Below, one piece after another: positions 43,499-52,108 of a stretch of DNA of 64,000 nucleotides (the stretch's first letter is position 1; each line of letters opens with the position of its first letter). The translations under genes were made by a program, and so were the position numbers. Origin of the DNA: Actinomycetales bacterium (GTDB lineage Bacteria > Actinomycetota > Actinomycetes > Actinomycetales > Cellulomonadaceae); contig JAHLLI010000008.1 in assembly GCA_020444245.1 (NCBI GenBank), forward strand, positions 124,001-188,000, in the 5' to 3' direction. Below the pieces are notes generated by a model. That model was not told the origin of the DNA, did no database searches, and saw only the letters and a list, made by a program, of their open reading frames with translations.

Positions 43499-44935
43499 TC
43501 AGGGGTTGGCCTGCACCCAGCGCCAGGCCTCGACCAGCTCGTCGGCGAGCAGGTCGACGTGCTCGGCCCGCATCGCGTACCCGATGACGCTCGCGCGGAT
43601 GATCCGGCGCCCCGCCCAGTCGCCGTGGGTCGGGTACACCCGGCCGCGCTCCTGCACGCGCTCGAGCACCCGCGAGGTGAGGGCGTCCCCGTCGGCCCCG
43701 TCGCCGCACGCGATCGCGACCTGGTTGGAGTGCACCTCGTTGAGCACGGACAGCCCGGGTTCGGCCGCGACCCGCGCCGCGAGCCGCCGGGCGAGCTCGC
43801 AGTGCCGGGCGACCAGCTCCCTGACCCCCTCGCGCCCGAGGTGGCGCAGGATCGCGTAGCTGGGCACGCCGCGGGCACGCCGTGACAGCTCCGGTGTGGA
43901 GTCCGCCGGCTCCCACCAGTCCGTGGTCGGCGGCAGGTAGGAGCCCCGCGCCGACATCGTCGCCACGAGGCTGGGCCGATCGCGCACCACGACCACCCCG
44001 GCGTCGAACGGTGCGTTGAGCCACTTGTGCAGGTCGACGGCCCAGCTGTCGGCCCGGCCCACCCCGGCGAGGCGGTCGGCGAGCTTAGGGACGGCGGCGA
44101 GCCACAGCCCGAACGCGCCGTCGACGTGGACCCAGCCGTCCCGCTCGCGGACCAGGTCGATCAGCGGGTCGAACGGGTCGAACGCCCCGGTGTTGATCTG
44201 CCCGGCCTGGAGGATCACGAGCGGTGGCGTCGTGCACCGGTCCAGCGCGGCCGCGAAGGCGTCCGGCCGGATCCGGCCCTCGGCGTCGGTGGCGACCCGC
44301 ACGGCGCGCGCGTCGCCGAACCCCGCGTACCGCAGTGCCGCCAGCGGCGCCGAGTGCGCGTCGGCCCCGATGAGGACGTCGATCGGCGGCGCCCCGACGA
44401 TGCCCTCGCGCTCGACGTCCCACCCGCGCGCCGCCCACAGCGCGTGGCGGGCGGCCATGACGCCGACCATGTTCGCGGTGGTGCCGCCGGACACGAGCCC
44501 CGCGCCGCTCGCGGGGGGCAGGCCGAGCAGGTCGATCACCCAGTCGCAGACGGCGCGCTCCATCGCGCTGATGGCCGGGGTCTCGAAGGAGCTCCCGGCG
44601 TTCTGCCCCCACGCCGAGACGAGCATGTCCGCCGCGACGCCGACCGGGTGGGACCCGCCCAGCACGTAGCCGAAGAAGGTGGGCGCGGCCATCGCGTGCA
44701 GGGCGCCGTCCGCGCCGGCGACGATCTCGCCGACCACCTGCGCGGCGGGTGCGCCGTGCTCGCCGAGCGGTGCGCCGAACCGCCGGCCGGCCTCGCCCAG
44801 GCCCACCGTGGGTCGCGCCGGCGAGCCGGGCAGGTCGAGCCGGTAGGCGATCGCAGCGTCGGCGGCGATCCGCATGGCGGCCGCCTCGTCGGGTGTCAGG
44901 CCCGCCGGGGGGCTCTCGACGGCGCGGTCTGTCAT
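43499..44935 (-). CDS. PLP-dependent group II amino-acid decarboxylase
   Basis: This 478-residue enzyme belongs to the pyridoxal-dependent decarboxylase family (glutamate/aromatic amino-acid/tyrosine decarboxylase group). Visible motifs are FFGYVLGGSHPVGVAADML near the N-terminus, GLVSGGTTANMVGVMAARHA binding PLP phosphate, HVDGAFGLWLAA with the Asp that contacts the PLP nitrogen, and SWAVDLHKWLNAPFD with the Schiff-base Lys. The amino-acid substrate cannot be named safely. The ATG at 44935 is preferred over the ORF-track start. It converges with pheA. Confidence 0.87.
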   Translation of the reverse strand: MTDRAVESPPAGLTPDEAAAMRIAADAAIAYRLDLPGSPARPTVGLGEAGRRFGAPLGEHGAPAAQVVGEIVAGADGALHAMAAPTFFGYVLGGSHPVGVAADMLVSAWGQNAGSSFETPAISAMERAVCDWVIDLLGLPPASGAGLVSGGTTANMVGVMAARHALWAARGWDVEREGIVGAPPIDVLIGADAHSAPLAALRYAGFGDARAVRVATDAEGRIRPDAFAAALDRCTTPPLVILQAGQINTGAFDPFDPLIDLVRERDGWVHVDGAFGLWLAAVPKLADRLAGVGRADSWAVDLHKWLNAPFDAGVVVVRDRPSLVATMSARGSYLPPTTDWWEPADSTPELSRRARGVPSYAILRHLGREGVRELVARHCELARRLAARVAAEPGLSVLNEVHSNQVAIACGDGADGDALTSRVLERVQERGRVYPTHGDWAGRRIIRASVIGYAMRAEHVDLLADELVEAWRWVQANP

Positions 44936-45005
44936 CGGGTGCCTCCATCGGCCGGCTGCCCGGATTCTCCCGGCCCGAGCCGGTGGTTCACAAGGGCTCC
45001 GGCGG

Positions 45006-45641
45006 TCAGCCCCACGCGGCCCGGACGACGGCGGTCGCGCCCTCGAGCATGGTCTGGGCGCCGATCGAGGCGAGCAGCAGACCCAGGAACCGGATGAGGA
45101 TGGCGTGGCCACGCCGATCCAGCCGCGCGGTGACCACCTCGGCGCCGGCGAGCGCGGCCAGCACCGCCAGTGCCGCGATCAGCACGGCGAGCAGCACCTC
45201 ACCCACGCCCGCGACCGTGTGGTGCCGGGCCGCGAGGGTGATCGCTGTGGCGATCGCGCCCGGCCCCGCGATCAGCGGCATCGCCAGCGGCACGACGAGC
45301 GAGTCCCGCGCGTCGGTGGGGCCGGAGTCGGGCCCACCGTGGTGGCCCTGGAGGCGGGACGTGCTCCCGCCGAGCATCTCGATGCCCATGAGGAGGATCA
45401 CCAGCCCACCCGCGGCGCGCAGCGCGTCCACCGAGATCCCGAGCAGGTGCAGCAGCGGTGCGCCCGCCAGCACCGAGGTGCCGAGGATCACCACGACCGC
45501 GGTCGCCACGGTGGCGGCCTCGTGCCAGCGTCGTCGCCGGCCCTCGCCGGTGGTGATCTCCGCGAAGACCGGTACCGCACCCAGCGGGTTGGTGATCGCG
45601 ATCAGCGCCACCGCGGCCAGTGCGATCCCCCCGAGAGACAT
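45006..45641 (-). CDS. MarC family membrane protein
   Basis: This 211-residue protein matches the MarC (UPF0056) family of six-TM proteins. Conserved stretches are AVALIAITNPLGAVPVFAEI at the start, LRAAGGLVILLMGIEML in the third span, and VPLAMPLIAGPGAIATAI in the fourth. Despite the name, a role in multiple antibiotic resistance is not established and no substrate is known. The ATG has GAGGAGGCGG ahead. It lies 11 nt downstream of the lipid kinase gene on the same strand, so the two are likely cotranscribed. Confidence 0.88.
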   Translation of the reverse strand: MSLGGIALAAVALIAITNPLGAVPVFAEITTGEGRRRRWHEAATVATAVVVILGTSVLAGAPLLHLLGISVDALRAAGGLVILLMGIEMLGGSTSRLQGHHGGPDSGPTDARDSLVVPLAMPLIAGPGAIATAITLAARHHTVAGVGEVLLAVLIAALAVLAALAGAEVVTARLDRRGHAILIRFLGLLLASIGAQTMLEGATAVVRAAWG

Positions 45642-45652
45642 CGTCCGCCTCC

Positions 45653-46792
45653 TCAGGACACCCGCACGGTCAGGGCCCGCGGCTCCACGCGGGCCTCCAG
45701 CTCGAACGCCGCACCGACGATGTCGCCGTCCACCTGCACCTGCTGAGGTTCCCGGGTTCGCACCCGCACGACCTTCGCCCGGGCGTGGTCGATGTGCCCG
45801 ATCGACGCCGGCAGCTCGGCACGCACCCCGAACCGCTGGACCACCACCTCGCCGAACAGCTGCGTCCAGCCCAGCAGCCCACCGCGGGTGTCGATCGCGC
45901 CGACGTCGAGCCAGCCGTCGTCCAGCACCGCGTCGGGCAGCAGCGTGATGCCGCCCGGCAGCCTCCCGCAGTTGCCGATGAGGAGGCTGCGCAGCCTCAG
46001 CTGGTGCCAGGTGCTCGCATCGAGCCGGGCCTCCAGGCGCATCCGTCGCGCGTGCAGGTGCCGTGCCCCGGCGAAGAAGTAGGCCATCCAGCCGACCCTG
46101 GCCTTGAGGTGCTCGTCCGCGTCGGCGACCATCGCGGCGTCGAAGCCGATCCCGCCGATCACCAGGAACAGGTGTCGGTTGGACGGGTCCACGTCCTTGG
46201 GTGACATCGCGCCGTCACCGCCCGGGTCGAAGCCGGCCACCGGTGTCCCGCGCCCGTCGCGCAGCACCGTGAGCCAGCCGACGTCGATGGTCCGGTCCAG
46301 GCCCTCCAGCGCGATGCGCAGCTGCGCCTCGAGGTCGCCCAGCGGCAGGTCGAGGTTGCGGGCGAGCAGGTTCCCGGTGCCCTGGGGGAGCAGCGCCATC
46401 GCGGCCGGGGTGCCGATCAGACCCTCGGCCACCGCACGGACCGTGCCGTCCCCGCCGACCGCGACCACCACCTCCGCGCCGTCGGCCACCGCCTGCCGGG
46501 CCTGGCCCACCCCCGGGTCGTCCGGGGTGGTCTCGTACCAGAGCGGCTCGGGCAGGTACCGCGAGGCGCACGCCCGCACGGCGCGCTCGCGCAGCTCGGC
46601 CGCGCCGGGCTTGGCGGGGTTGGCCACGAACGCGACCTGCTGGCGCTGGACACCGGGCGCGGGAGGCACGTCCGGGTGTTGCGACGCGCGATGCAGCAGG
46701 CCGCTCAGCCGCCGCCGGTTCTGCACGGCGATCCACACCGCGACCAGGGCGACGAGCACCGCGACCACGCTCACCCAGCCCTGCCAGCTCAT
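45653..46792 (-). CDS. Diacylglycerol kinase-family lipid kinase
   Basis: This 379-residue protein has one N-terminal membrane span (about 5-22) and a DAGK catalytic domain. The nucleotide site [20 protein letters not shown], the loop [14 protein letters not shown] and the later [18 protein letters not shown] are typical. The C-terminal segment [19 protein letters not shown] closes the beta-sandwich. It probably phosphorylates diacylglycerol or another lipid alcohol, recycling lipids into phosphatidate. The ATG at 46792 is leaderless (TAGGTT, 7 nt, ATG). It diverges from serS, with 76 bp between starts. MarC follows it. Confidence 0.88.
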   Translation of the reverse strand: MSWQGWVSVVAVLVALVAVWIAVQNRRRLSGLLHRASQHPDVPPAPGVQRQQVAFVANPAKPGAAELRERAVRACASRYLPEPLWYETTPDDPGVGQARQAVADGAEVVVAVGGDGTVRAVAEGLIGTPAAMALLPQGTGNLLARNLDLPLGDLEAQLRIALEGLDRTIDVGWLTVLRDGRGTPVAGFDPGGDGAMSPKDVDPSNRHLFLVIGGIGFDAAMVADADEHLKARVGWMAYFFAGARHLHARRMRLEARLDASTWHQLRLRSLLIGNCGRLPGGITLLPDAVLDDGWLDVGAIDTRGGLLGWTQLFGEVVVQRFGVRAELPASIGHIDHARAKVVRVRTREPQQVQVDGDIVGAAFELEARVEPRALTVRVS

Positions 46793-46868
46793 GGGCACCA
46801 ACCTAGGGCCGGGCGCCGACGGAGTCCCGATGACGGCCGAGCCTGCCCGCGGTCGATACGCTCGGGGG

Positions 46869-48146
46869 GTGATCGACCTCCAGATGCTGCGGCACACCCC
46901 CGACGTCGTCCGAGCCAGCCAGCGAGCCCGCGGGGACGACGAGTCCGTCGTCGACACCGCCGTGGAGCTGGACGCCCGCCGTCGGGCCGCCCAGACCGAG
47001 TTCGAGCAGCTGCGTGCCGAGCAGAAGCAGATCGGCAAGCTGGTCGCCGCCGCGTCCGGGGACGAGAAGGCGGCCGTGCTGGCCCGCGCGAAGGAGCTCG
47101 CGGCGCAGGTCAAGGAGCGCGAGGCGGAGGCCGCCCGGCTGGCTGCCGAGCTCGACGACGTGCTCATGACGATCGGCAACGTCATCGTCGCCGGTGTGCC
47201 GTCCGGCGGCGAGGACGACTACATCGTGCTCAAGACGGTGGGCACCCCGCGCGACCTGGCCGCCGAGCTCGGCCGCGAGCCGCGCGACCACCTCGAGCTG
47301 GGCGAGGGCTTGCGCGCGATCGACACGGACCGGGGCGCGAAGGTCTCCGGGGCGCGCTTCTACTACCTGACCGGCATCGGCGCGCGCCTGGAGCTGGCGA
47401 TCCTCAACCTCGCGATGGACACCGCGCTCGCCCACGGGTTCACCCCCGTGATCACGCCGACGCTCGTCAAGCCCGAGGTGATGCGCGGCACCGGGTTCCT
47501 GGGCAAGCACTCCGACGAGGTCTACTACCTGCCCACCGACGACCTGTACCTGGTGGGCACGTCGGAGGTGGCGCTGGCCGGCTACCACGAGGGCGAGATC
47601 GTCGACCTGTCCGACGGGCCCCTGCGCTACGCGGGCTGGTCGGCCTGCTACCGGCGCGAGGCCGGCTCCTACGGCAAGGACACCCGCGGGATCATCCGCG
47701 TCCACCAGTTCCACAAGGTGGAGATGTTCGTCTACACCAGGCCGGAGGACGCCGAGGCCGAGCACGAGCGGATCCTGGCGATCGAGGAGGAGATGCTCGC
47801 CAAGCTCGAGCTGCCGTACCGGGTCATCGAGACCGCAGCCGGGGACCTCGGCTCGTCGGCGGCCCGCAAGCTCGACACCGAGGCGTGGCTGCCGAGCCAG
47901 CAGCGCTACCTGGAGCTGACCTCGACGTCGAACACCACGACGTTCCAGGCCCGCCGGCTCGGCATCCGCGAGCGCACCGAGAGCGGGACCCGGGTGATCG
48001 CCACGCTGAACGGCACGATGGCGAACACGAGGTGGATCGTGGCGATCCTGGAGAACCACCAGCAGGCCGACGGCTCGGTGCGGGTGCCGGAGGCGCTGCG
48101 CCCCTACCTGGGCGGCCTGGAGGTCCTGGAGCCGACCGCGTCGTGA
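46869..48146 (+). CDS. serS: Seryl-tRNA synthetase
   Basis: This 425-residue class II synthetase charges tRNA-Ser. The N-terminal coiled-coil arm (about 28-100) includes [20 protein letters not shown] and touches the tRNA variable arm. Motif 2 appears as [19 protein letters not shown] and motif 3 as [15 protein letters not shown]. Length is normal. The GTG is leaderless (TACGCT, 6 nt, GTG), notable for a highly expressed housekeeping gene. The stop overlaps the GTG of the HAD gene (GTGA), so the two are coupled. Confidence 0.96.
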   Translation: MIDLQMLRHTPDVVRASQRARGDDESVVDTAVELDARRRAAQTEFEQLRAEQKQIGKLVAAASGDEKAAVLARAKELAAQVKEREAEAARLAAELDDVLMTIGNVIVAGVPSGGEDDYIVLKTVGTPRDLAAELGREPRDHLELGEGLRAIDTDRGAKVSGARFYYLTGIGARLELAILNLAMDTALAHGFTPVITPTLVKPEVMRGTGFLGKHSDEVYYLPTDDLYLVGTSEVALAGYHEGEIVDLSDGPLRYAGWSACYRREAGSYGKDTRGIIRVHQFHKVEMFVYTRPEDAEAEHERILAIEEEMLAKLELPYRVIETAAGDLGSSAARKLDTEAWLPSQQRYLELTSTSNTTTFQARRLGIRERTESGTRVIATLNGTMANTRWIVAILENHQQADGSVRVPEALRPYLGGLEVLEPTAS

Positions 48147-48961
48147 ACGCCCGGCCCACCGGTCGCGGCCCCTGGCTCGTCGCGCTGGACGTGGACGGCA
48201 CGGTGCTGGACTACCGCGAGCAGCTCTCGCCCGCGGTGGCCGACGCGGTCGCAGCCACCCGGGACGCCGGGCACCACGTGGTGCTCGCGACCGGCCGGTC
48301 GGTGACCGCGACGCTGCCGGTGGCCCGCGCCCTGGGCCTGACCGAGGGCTGGGCGGTGTGCTCGAACGGTTCGCTGACCATCCGGCTCGACCCGGGGCTC
48401 CCGGAGGGCTACGAGGTGGTCGAGATGGTCACCTTCGACCCGGGCCCGGCGCTGCGGCTGCTGCACCGCCATCTGCCCGACGCGCTGTTCGCGGTCGAGG
48501 AGATCGGGGTGGGGTTCCGGATGAACAAGCCCTTCCCGCCCGGCGAGCTGCACGGCGAGCACACCATCGTCGGCGTGGAGGAGCTTGCCGCGGAGCACGT
48601 CACCCGCCTCGTGGTGCGCAGCCCGGAGCACACCCCCGAGGAGTTCCACGCCCTCGCCTCGCAGATCGGCCTCGCGGACGTGACGTACGCGATCGGCTGG
48701 ACCGCGTGGATGGACGTGGCACCGGCCGGTGTCACCAAGGCCAGCGCGCTGGAGCCGCTGCGCGAGCGGCTGGGCGTGGGCCGGCGGACCCTCGCCGTCG
48801 GTGACGGGAACAACGACGTCGACATGCTCTCCTGGGCCTTCCGGGGCGTGGCGATGGGGCACGCCCCGGCCGGCGTGCGCGCCGCGGCCGACGAGGTCAC
48901 GGGCACGATCGAGCAGGACGGCGTGGCGGCCGTGCTGGCCTCGCTGCCGTCGGCCGGCTGA
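48143..48961 (+). CDS. HAD-IIB (Cof-type) phosphatase
   Basis: This 272-residue cytoplasmic phosphatase belongs to HAD subfamily IIB. Motif I is [11 protein letters not shown] with the nucleophilic Asp, motif II lies in [11 protein letters not shown], the Lys of motif III is in [11 protein letters not shown], and motif IV is [11 protein letters not shown]. The cap domain is in the middle. Typical substrates are sugar phosphates or nucleotides; none can be named here. Its GTG overlaps the serS stop, a common actinobacterial arrangement. Confidence 0.9.
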   Translation: MNARPTGRGPWLVALDVDGTVLDYREQLSPAVADAVAATRDAGHHVVLATGRSVTATLPVARALGLTEGWAVCSNGSLTIRLDPGLPEGYEVVEMVTFDPGPALRLLHRHLPDALFAVEEIGVGFRMNKPFPPGELHGEHTIVGVEELAAEHVTRLVVRSPEHTPEEFHALASQIGLADVTYAIGWTAWMDVAPAGVTKASALEPLRERLGVGRRTLAVGDGNNDVDMLSWAFRGVAMGHAPAGVRAAADEVTGTIEQDGVAAVLASLPSAG

Positions 48962-49040
48962 GAACTGCCGAGCATCGCCGCAGGTCGCGGCTATGACAGC
49001 GCTTGCCTTCTCGGGGCTCGACCGTGGCACACTGGTCGGC

Positions 49041-50054
49041 ATGCAGGCCGGCATCGATGACGTGGCACGGGCTGCAGGCGTGTCCACGGCGACCGTCAGC
49101 CGGGCGTTGCGCAACCTTCCGAACGTCAACGCCAGGACCCGCGAGCGGGTGCAGGCGGTGGCGGCCGAGCTCGGCTACGTCGCCTCGCCGTCGGCGGCGA
49201 GCCTGGCCTCGGGCCGCACCCGGGCGATCGGCCTGATCAGCCCGTGGGTCAACAGGTGGTTCTTCGCCAGCATCATCGACGGCGCCGAGCGGGCGCTGCG
49301 CGCCCACGGGTACGACGTGCTGCTCTACACCTTCGACATCGAGCGCGCGGGCACCACCCCCCGGATCGACCCGGACGTGCTGCGGCGCCGGGTGGACGGG
49401 ATCCTCGTCGTCGGCCTGCCCCTCGCCCAGGACGAGCTCGAGGCGCTGCTGGGGCTCGGCTACCCGCTGGTGTGCATCGGCTGGGGCGGCTCCGAGGAGG
49501 CCACGGTCCGGCTTGACGACCGGGTGATCGGCCTCGAGGCGGTGCGCCACCTCATCCGGCTCGGCCACCGCACCATCGGGCACATCACCGGCACGCCGGA
49601 CGACGTGCACCCGTGGTCGCCGCCGGTGGACCGGGCGACCGGCTGGCGCGAGGCGCTCCTCGAGGCGGGCCTCGAGCCGGACCCGACGCTGGTCGAGCGC
49701 GGGCACTTCGAGGTCGCCGGCGGCCGTGCGTCGGTCAAGAGGCTCCTGGCGCGGCACCCGGACCTCACCGCGGTGTTCGCGGCGTCGGACGAGATGGCGA
49801 TGGGCGTGATCCTCGGGCTGCGCGACCTCGGTCTGCGGGTCCCGGAGGACGTCTCGGTGATGGGCGTGGACGGGCACGAGCTGGGCGAGCTGGTCGGCCT
49901 GACCACGATGTCGCAGCCGGTCGACGAGCAGGGCCGGGCCGCCGCCGAGCTCGTGCTGGACATGATCAACGGCAAGACGCCGCCGCGCCGGATCGTCTTC
50001 CCGGCCCGGCTGGTCGAGCGCTCCTCCACGGCTCCACCCCGCCGGGGCGTGTGA
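49041..50054 (+). CDS. LacI-family transcriptional regulator (orphan)
   Basis: This 337-residue regulator has a LacI helix-turn-helix at residues 1-50 (IDDVARAAGVSTATVSRALR), the hinge helix SPSAASLASGRTRAIGL, and a periplasmic-binding-protein-like sensor domain (about 60-330). It should bind a palindromic operator and respond to a sugar. No transport or sugar gene is adjacent, so its targets lie elsewhere; the CebR-like palindrome at 18.4 kb is one candidate. The ATG at 49041 is preceded by CACACT, 7 nt upstream, and probably leaderless. Confidence 0.9.
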   Translation: MQAGIDDVARAAGVSTATVSRALRNLPNVNARTRERVQAVAAELGYVASPSAASLASGRTRAIGLISPWVNRWFFASIIDGAERALRAHGYDVLLYTFDIERAGTTPRIDPDVLRRRVDGILVVGLPLAQDELEALLGLGYPLVCIGWGGSEEATVRLDDRVIGLEAVRHLIRLGHRTIGHITGTPDDVHPWSPPVDRATGWREALLEAGLEPDPTLVERGHFEVAGGRASVKRLLARHPDLTAVFAASDEMAMGVILGLRDLGLRVPEDVSVMGVDGHELGELVGLTTMSQPVDEQGRAAAELVLDMINGKTPPRRIVFPARLVERSSTAPPRRGV

Positions 50055-50071
50055 CGCCCTAGGCTCGCCGG

Positions 50072-50950
50072 GTGCCAGCCTCCTCGCCCGCCGCCACGCG
50101 GGTGCCGCCGCACGTGATGTTCGTGGGGTCGGGGCTGAGCCTGTACCTGGGGTCGGCGCTCGCCGTGCGGCTCTTCGAGCAGGTCGCGGCGCCTGCCGTC
50201 GCCTGGTGGCGGATCGTGGTGGCCGCGGTCGTGCTGATCGCGTGGCGCCGCCCGTGGCGGCGGCGGTGGACGGGTCGCGAGCTCGGTCTGGTGGCCGCGT
50301 TCGGCACGACGCTCGCCCTGATGAACGTCTTCTTCTACCTGGCGATCGACCACCTGCCGATGGGCACCGCGGTCGCGCTGGAGTTCGCCGGGCCGGTGGC
50401 GGTGGCGGCGGTCACCGGCGGGCGCCGCGAGCGGGCGGGGATCGCGCTCGCGGCCGTGGGGGTCGCCCTGCTGGCCGGCATGAGCCTCGAGCTCGGCGGG
50501 GCCGACGCCCGGGCCGGCCTGCTCGCGATCGCGGGAGCGGCGACCTGCTGGGCGGGGTACATCGTGCTGGGTCGCCGGGTCGCGCACGCGGGGGACGGTG
50601 TCACCCGCCTGGGGTTGGCGATGGCCGCCGGCGGGCTGGTGCTCGCCCCCGTGCTCGCGCCGCCCGGAGCCGTCGTGCTGGCGTCGCCGGGGTTGCTGGC
50701 CGCGGTCGTGGGGATCGGGGTGCTGTCCTCGGTCGTGCCGTACGCGATCGAACAGGTGGTGCTCCGCTCGGTGAGCGCCGCGACGTTCGCGGTGCTGCTG
50801 GCGACGTTGCCGGCGACGGCGGCGGTCGTCGGCGCGGTGGTGCTGGGCCAGGTGCCGCAGCTCGCGGAGGTCGTGGGCCTCGCCCTGGTGTCCGCGGCGA
50901 TCGGGCTCACCTCCCGGCGGCCGGCGCCCGAGGAGGCGCCGCCGGCCTGA
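50072..50950 (+). CDS. EamA/RhtA-type metabolite exporter
   Basis: This 292-residue protein has ten membrane spans in two EamA repeats. Diagnostic stretches are LYLGSALAVRLFEQVAAPAV, FFYLAIDHLPMGTAVALEF and, in the second repeat, VLSSVVPYAIEQVVLRSVSAATFAVL. The pattern is closest to RhtA-like threonine/homoserine exporters, though the substrate is not certain. The GTG is leaderless (TAGGCT, 6 nt, GTG), and its upstream region directly follows the LacI gene. It converges with the quinone-reductase-like gene. Confidence 0.87.
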   Translation: MPASSPAATRVPPHVMFVGSGLSLYLGSALAVRLFEQVAAPAVAWWRIVVAAVVLIAWRRPWRRRWTGRELGLVAAFGTTLALMNVFFYLAIDHLPMGTAVALEFAGPVAVAAVTGGRRERAGIALAAVGVALLAGMSLELGGADARAGLLAIAGAATCWAGYIVLGRRVAHAGDGVTRLGLAMAAGGLVLAPVLAPPGAVVLASPGLLAAVVGIGVLSSVVPYAIEQVVLRSVSAATFAVLLATLPATAAVVGAVVLGQVPQLAEVVGLALVSAAIGLTSRRPAPEEAPPA

Positions 50951-50962
50951 GCGGCGCGCCCG

Positions 50963-51928
50963 TCAGGGGACCAGCACGAGGTTGCCGAACACCTCGCCGG
51001 ACGCCAGGCGCCGGTGCGCGTCGGCGGCCTGCGCCAGGGGCACCCGGTCGTGGACCACGGGCCGGACGCGGCCGTCGGCGACCATCGGCCAGACGTGCTC
51101 GGCCACGCCCGCCACGATCCGCGCCTTCTGTGCGGGCGGGCGCGAGCGCAGCGTCGTGCCGAGCACGGTGAGTCGCCGGGCGAGCAGCAGCCCGAGGTCG
51201 AGCTCGGCGTGGCTGCCCTGCTGGAGCCCGATCACGGCGAGCCGTCCGCCGTCCGCGAGTGCGGCGAGGTTGGCGGCCAGGCTCCCCGCCCCGAGCACGT
51301 CGAGCACCACGTCCACCCCGTCCGGGGCGACCCGGCGCACCTGCTCGGTGACGTCCTCCGCGCGGTGGTCGACGGCGACCTCGGCGCCGAGCGCCGCGCA
51401 CCGCGCCGCCCGCTCCGGCCCGCCGGCCGTCGTGATGACGTGCGCCCCCATCGCGACTGCGACCTGGATCGCCGTCGTGCCGATCCCGCCCGACCCGCCG
51501 TGCACCAGCAGCCACTCCCCGGCGGTCAGGCGAGCTGCCCCGAGAGTGCTCCACACCGTGCACGCCGCCTCCGGCAGGGCGGCGGCGTCCACCAGCGACA
51601 CGCCGGGCGGCGCGGGCAGCACCTGGGCGTCGGCGGCCAACGCGCGGGTCGCGTAGCCGCCGCCCTCGAGCAGGGCGACCACTCGATCCCCGACCTGCCA
51701 CCTCGAGCCCGGGCCCACTTCGCTGACCAGGCCCGACACCTCCAGGCCGGGCCACGACGGGGCACCGGGCGGGGGTGGGTACCGGCCCGCCACCTGGAGC
51801 AGATCCGCCCGGTTGACGCCCGCTCCGGCGACGTCGATGACCACCTGCCGGTCGCCCGGGACGGGGTCGCTTTCCTGGTGGAGGGTGCTGGAGCCGGTCA
51901 CAGTCGTGTCAGGATTGGCGACAAGCAT
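50963..51928 (-). CDS. QOR-type zinc-free alcohol dehydrogenase family protein
   Basis: This 321-residue oxidoreductase resembles NAD(P)H:quinone oxidoreductases of the TP53I3/PIG3 type. The GroES domain has AGAGVNRADLLQVAGRYPPPP, a strong PIG3-group signature, and the Rossmann domain has VHGGSGGIGTTAIQVA. The C-terminal SGEVFGNLVLVP closes the fold. It is only distantly similar to the protein at 6919-7839. The ATG at 51928 has AAGACT 6 nt upstream, so leaderless initiation is likely. The natural substrate is unknown. Confidence 0.9.
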   Translation of the reverse strand: MLVANPDTTVTGSSTLHQESDPVPGDRQVVIDVAGAGVNRADLLQVAGRYPPPPGAPSWPGLEVSGLVSEVGPGSRWQVGDRVVALLEGGGYATRALAADAQVLPAPPGVSLVDAAALPEAACTVWSTLGAARLTAGEWLLVHGGSGGIGTTAIQVAVAMGAHVITTAGGPERAARCAALGAEVAVDHRAEDVTEQVRRVAPDGVDVVLDVLGAGSLAANLAALADGGRLAVIGLQQGSHAELDLGLLLARRLTVLGTTLRSRPPAQKARIVAGVAEHVWPMVADGRVRPVVHDRVPLAQAADAHRRLASGEVFGNLVLVP

Positions 51929-52035
51929 CCCGTGAGTCTTACAGGTGGGTGAAAAACGGGCGATCCCGCGCGTCATGGCCATTGCGTTGCTCGGACGGGC
52001 TAATGGTCGGCGCGGCGGCGACCGATGTGTGAACG

Positions 52036-52062
52036 ACAGCGAGGTTGAGGCGACCTCGCTGT
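52036..52062. promoter_or_regulatory. Inverted repeat upstream of the conservon
   Basis: ACAGCGAGGT-TGAGGCG-ACCTCGCTGT is a perfect 10-bp inverted repeat with a 7-nt spacer, ending 46 nt before the cvnA start codon. It could be an operator or an RNA hairpin in the leader. It is too far upstream to cover the ribosome site AGGAG. Confidence 0.55.
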
Positions 52063-52108
52063 GTACGCCACCGGGCTCGGTGCTCGCGCCGAGCAGCTAG
52101 GAGACGCA

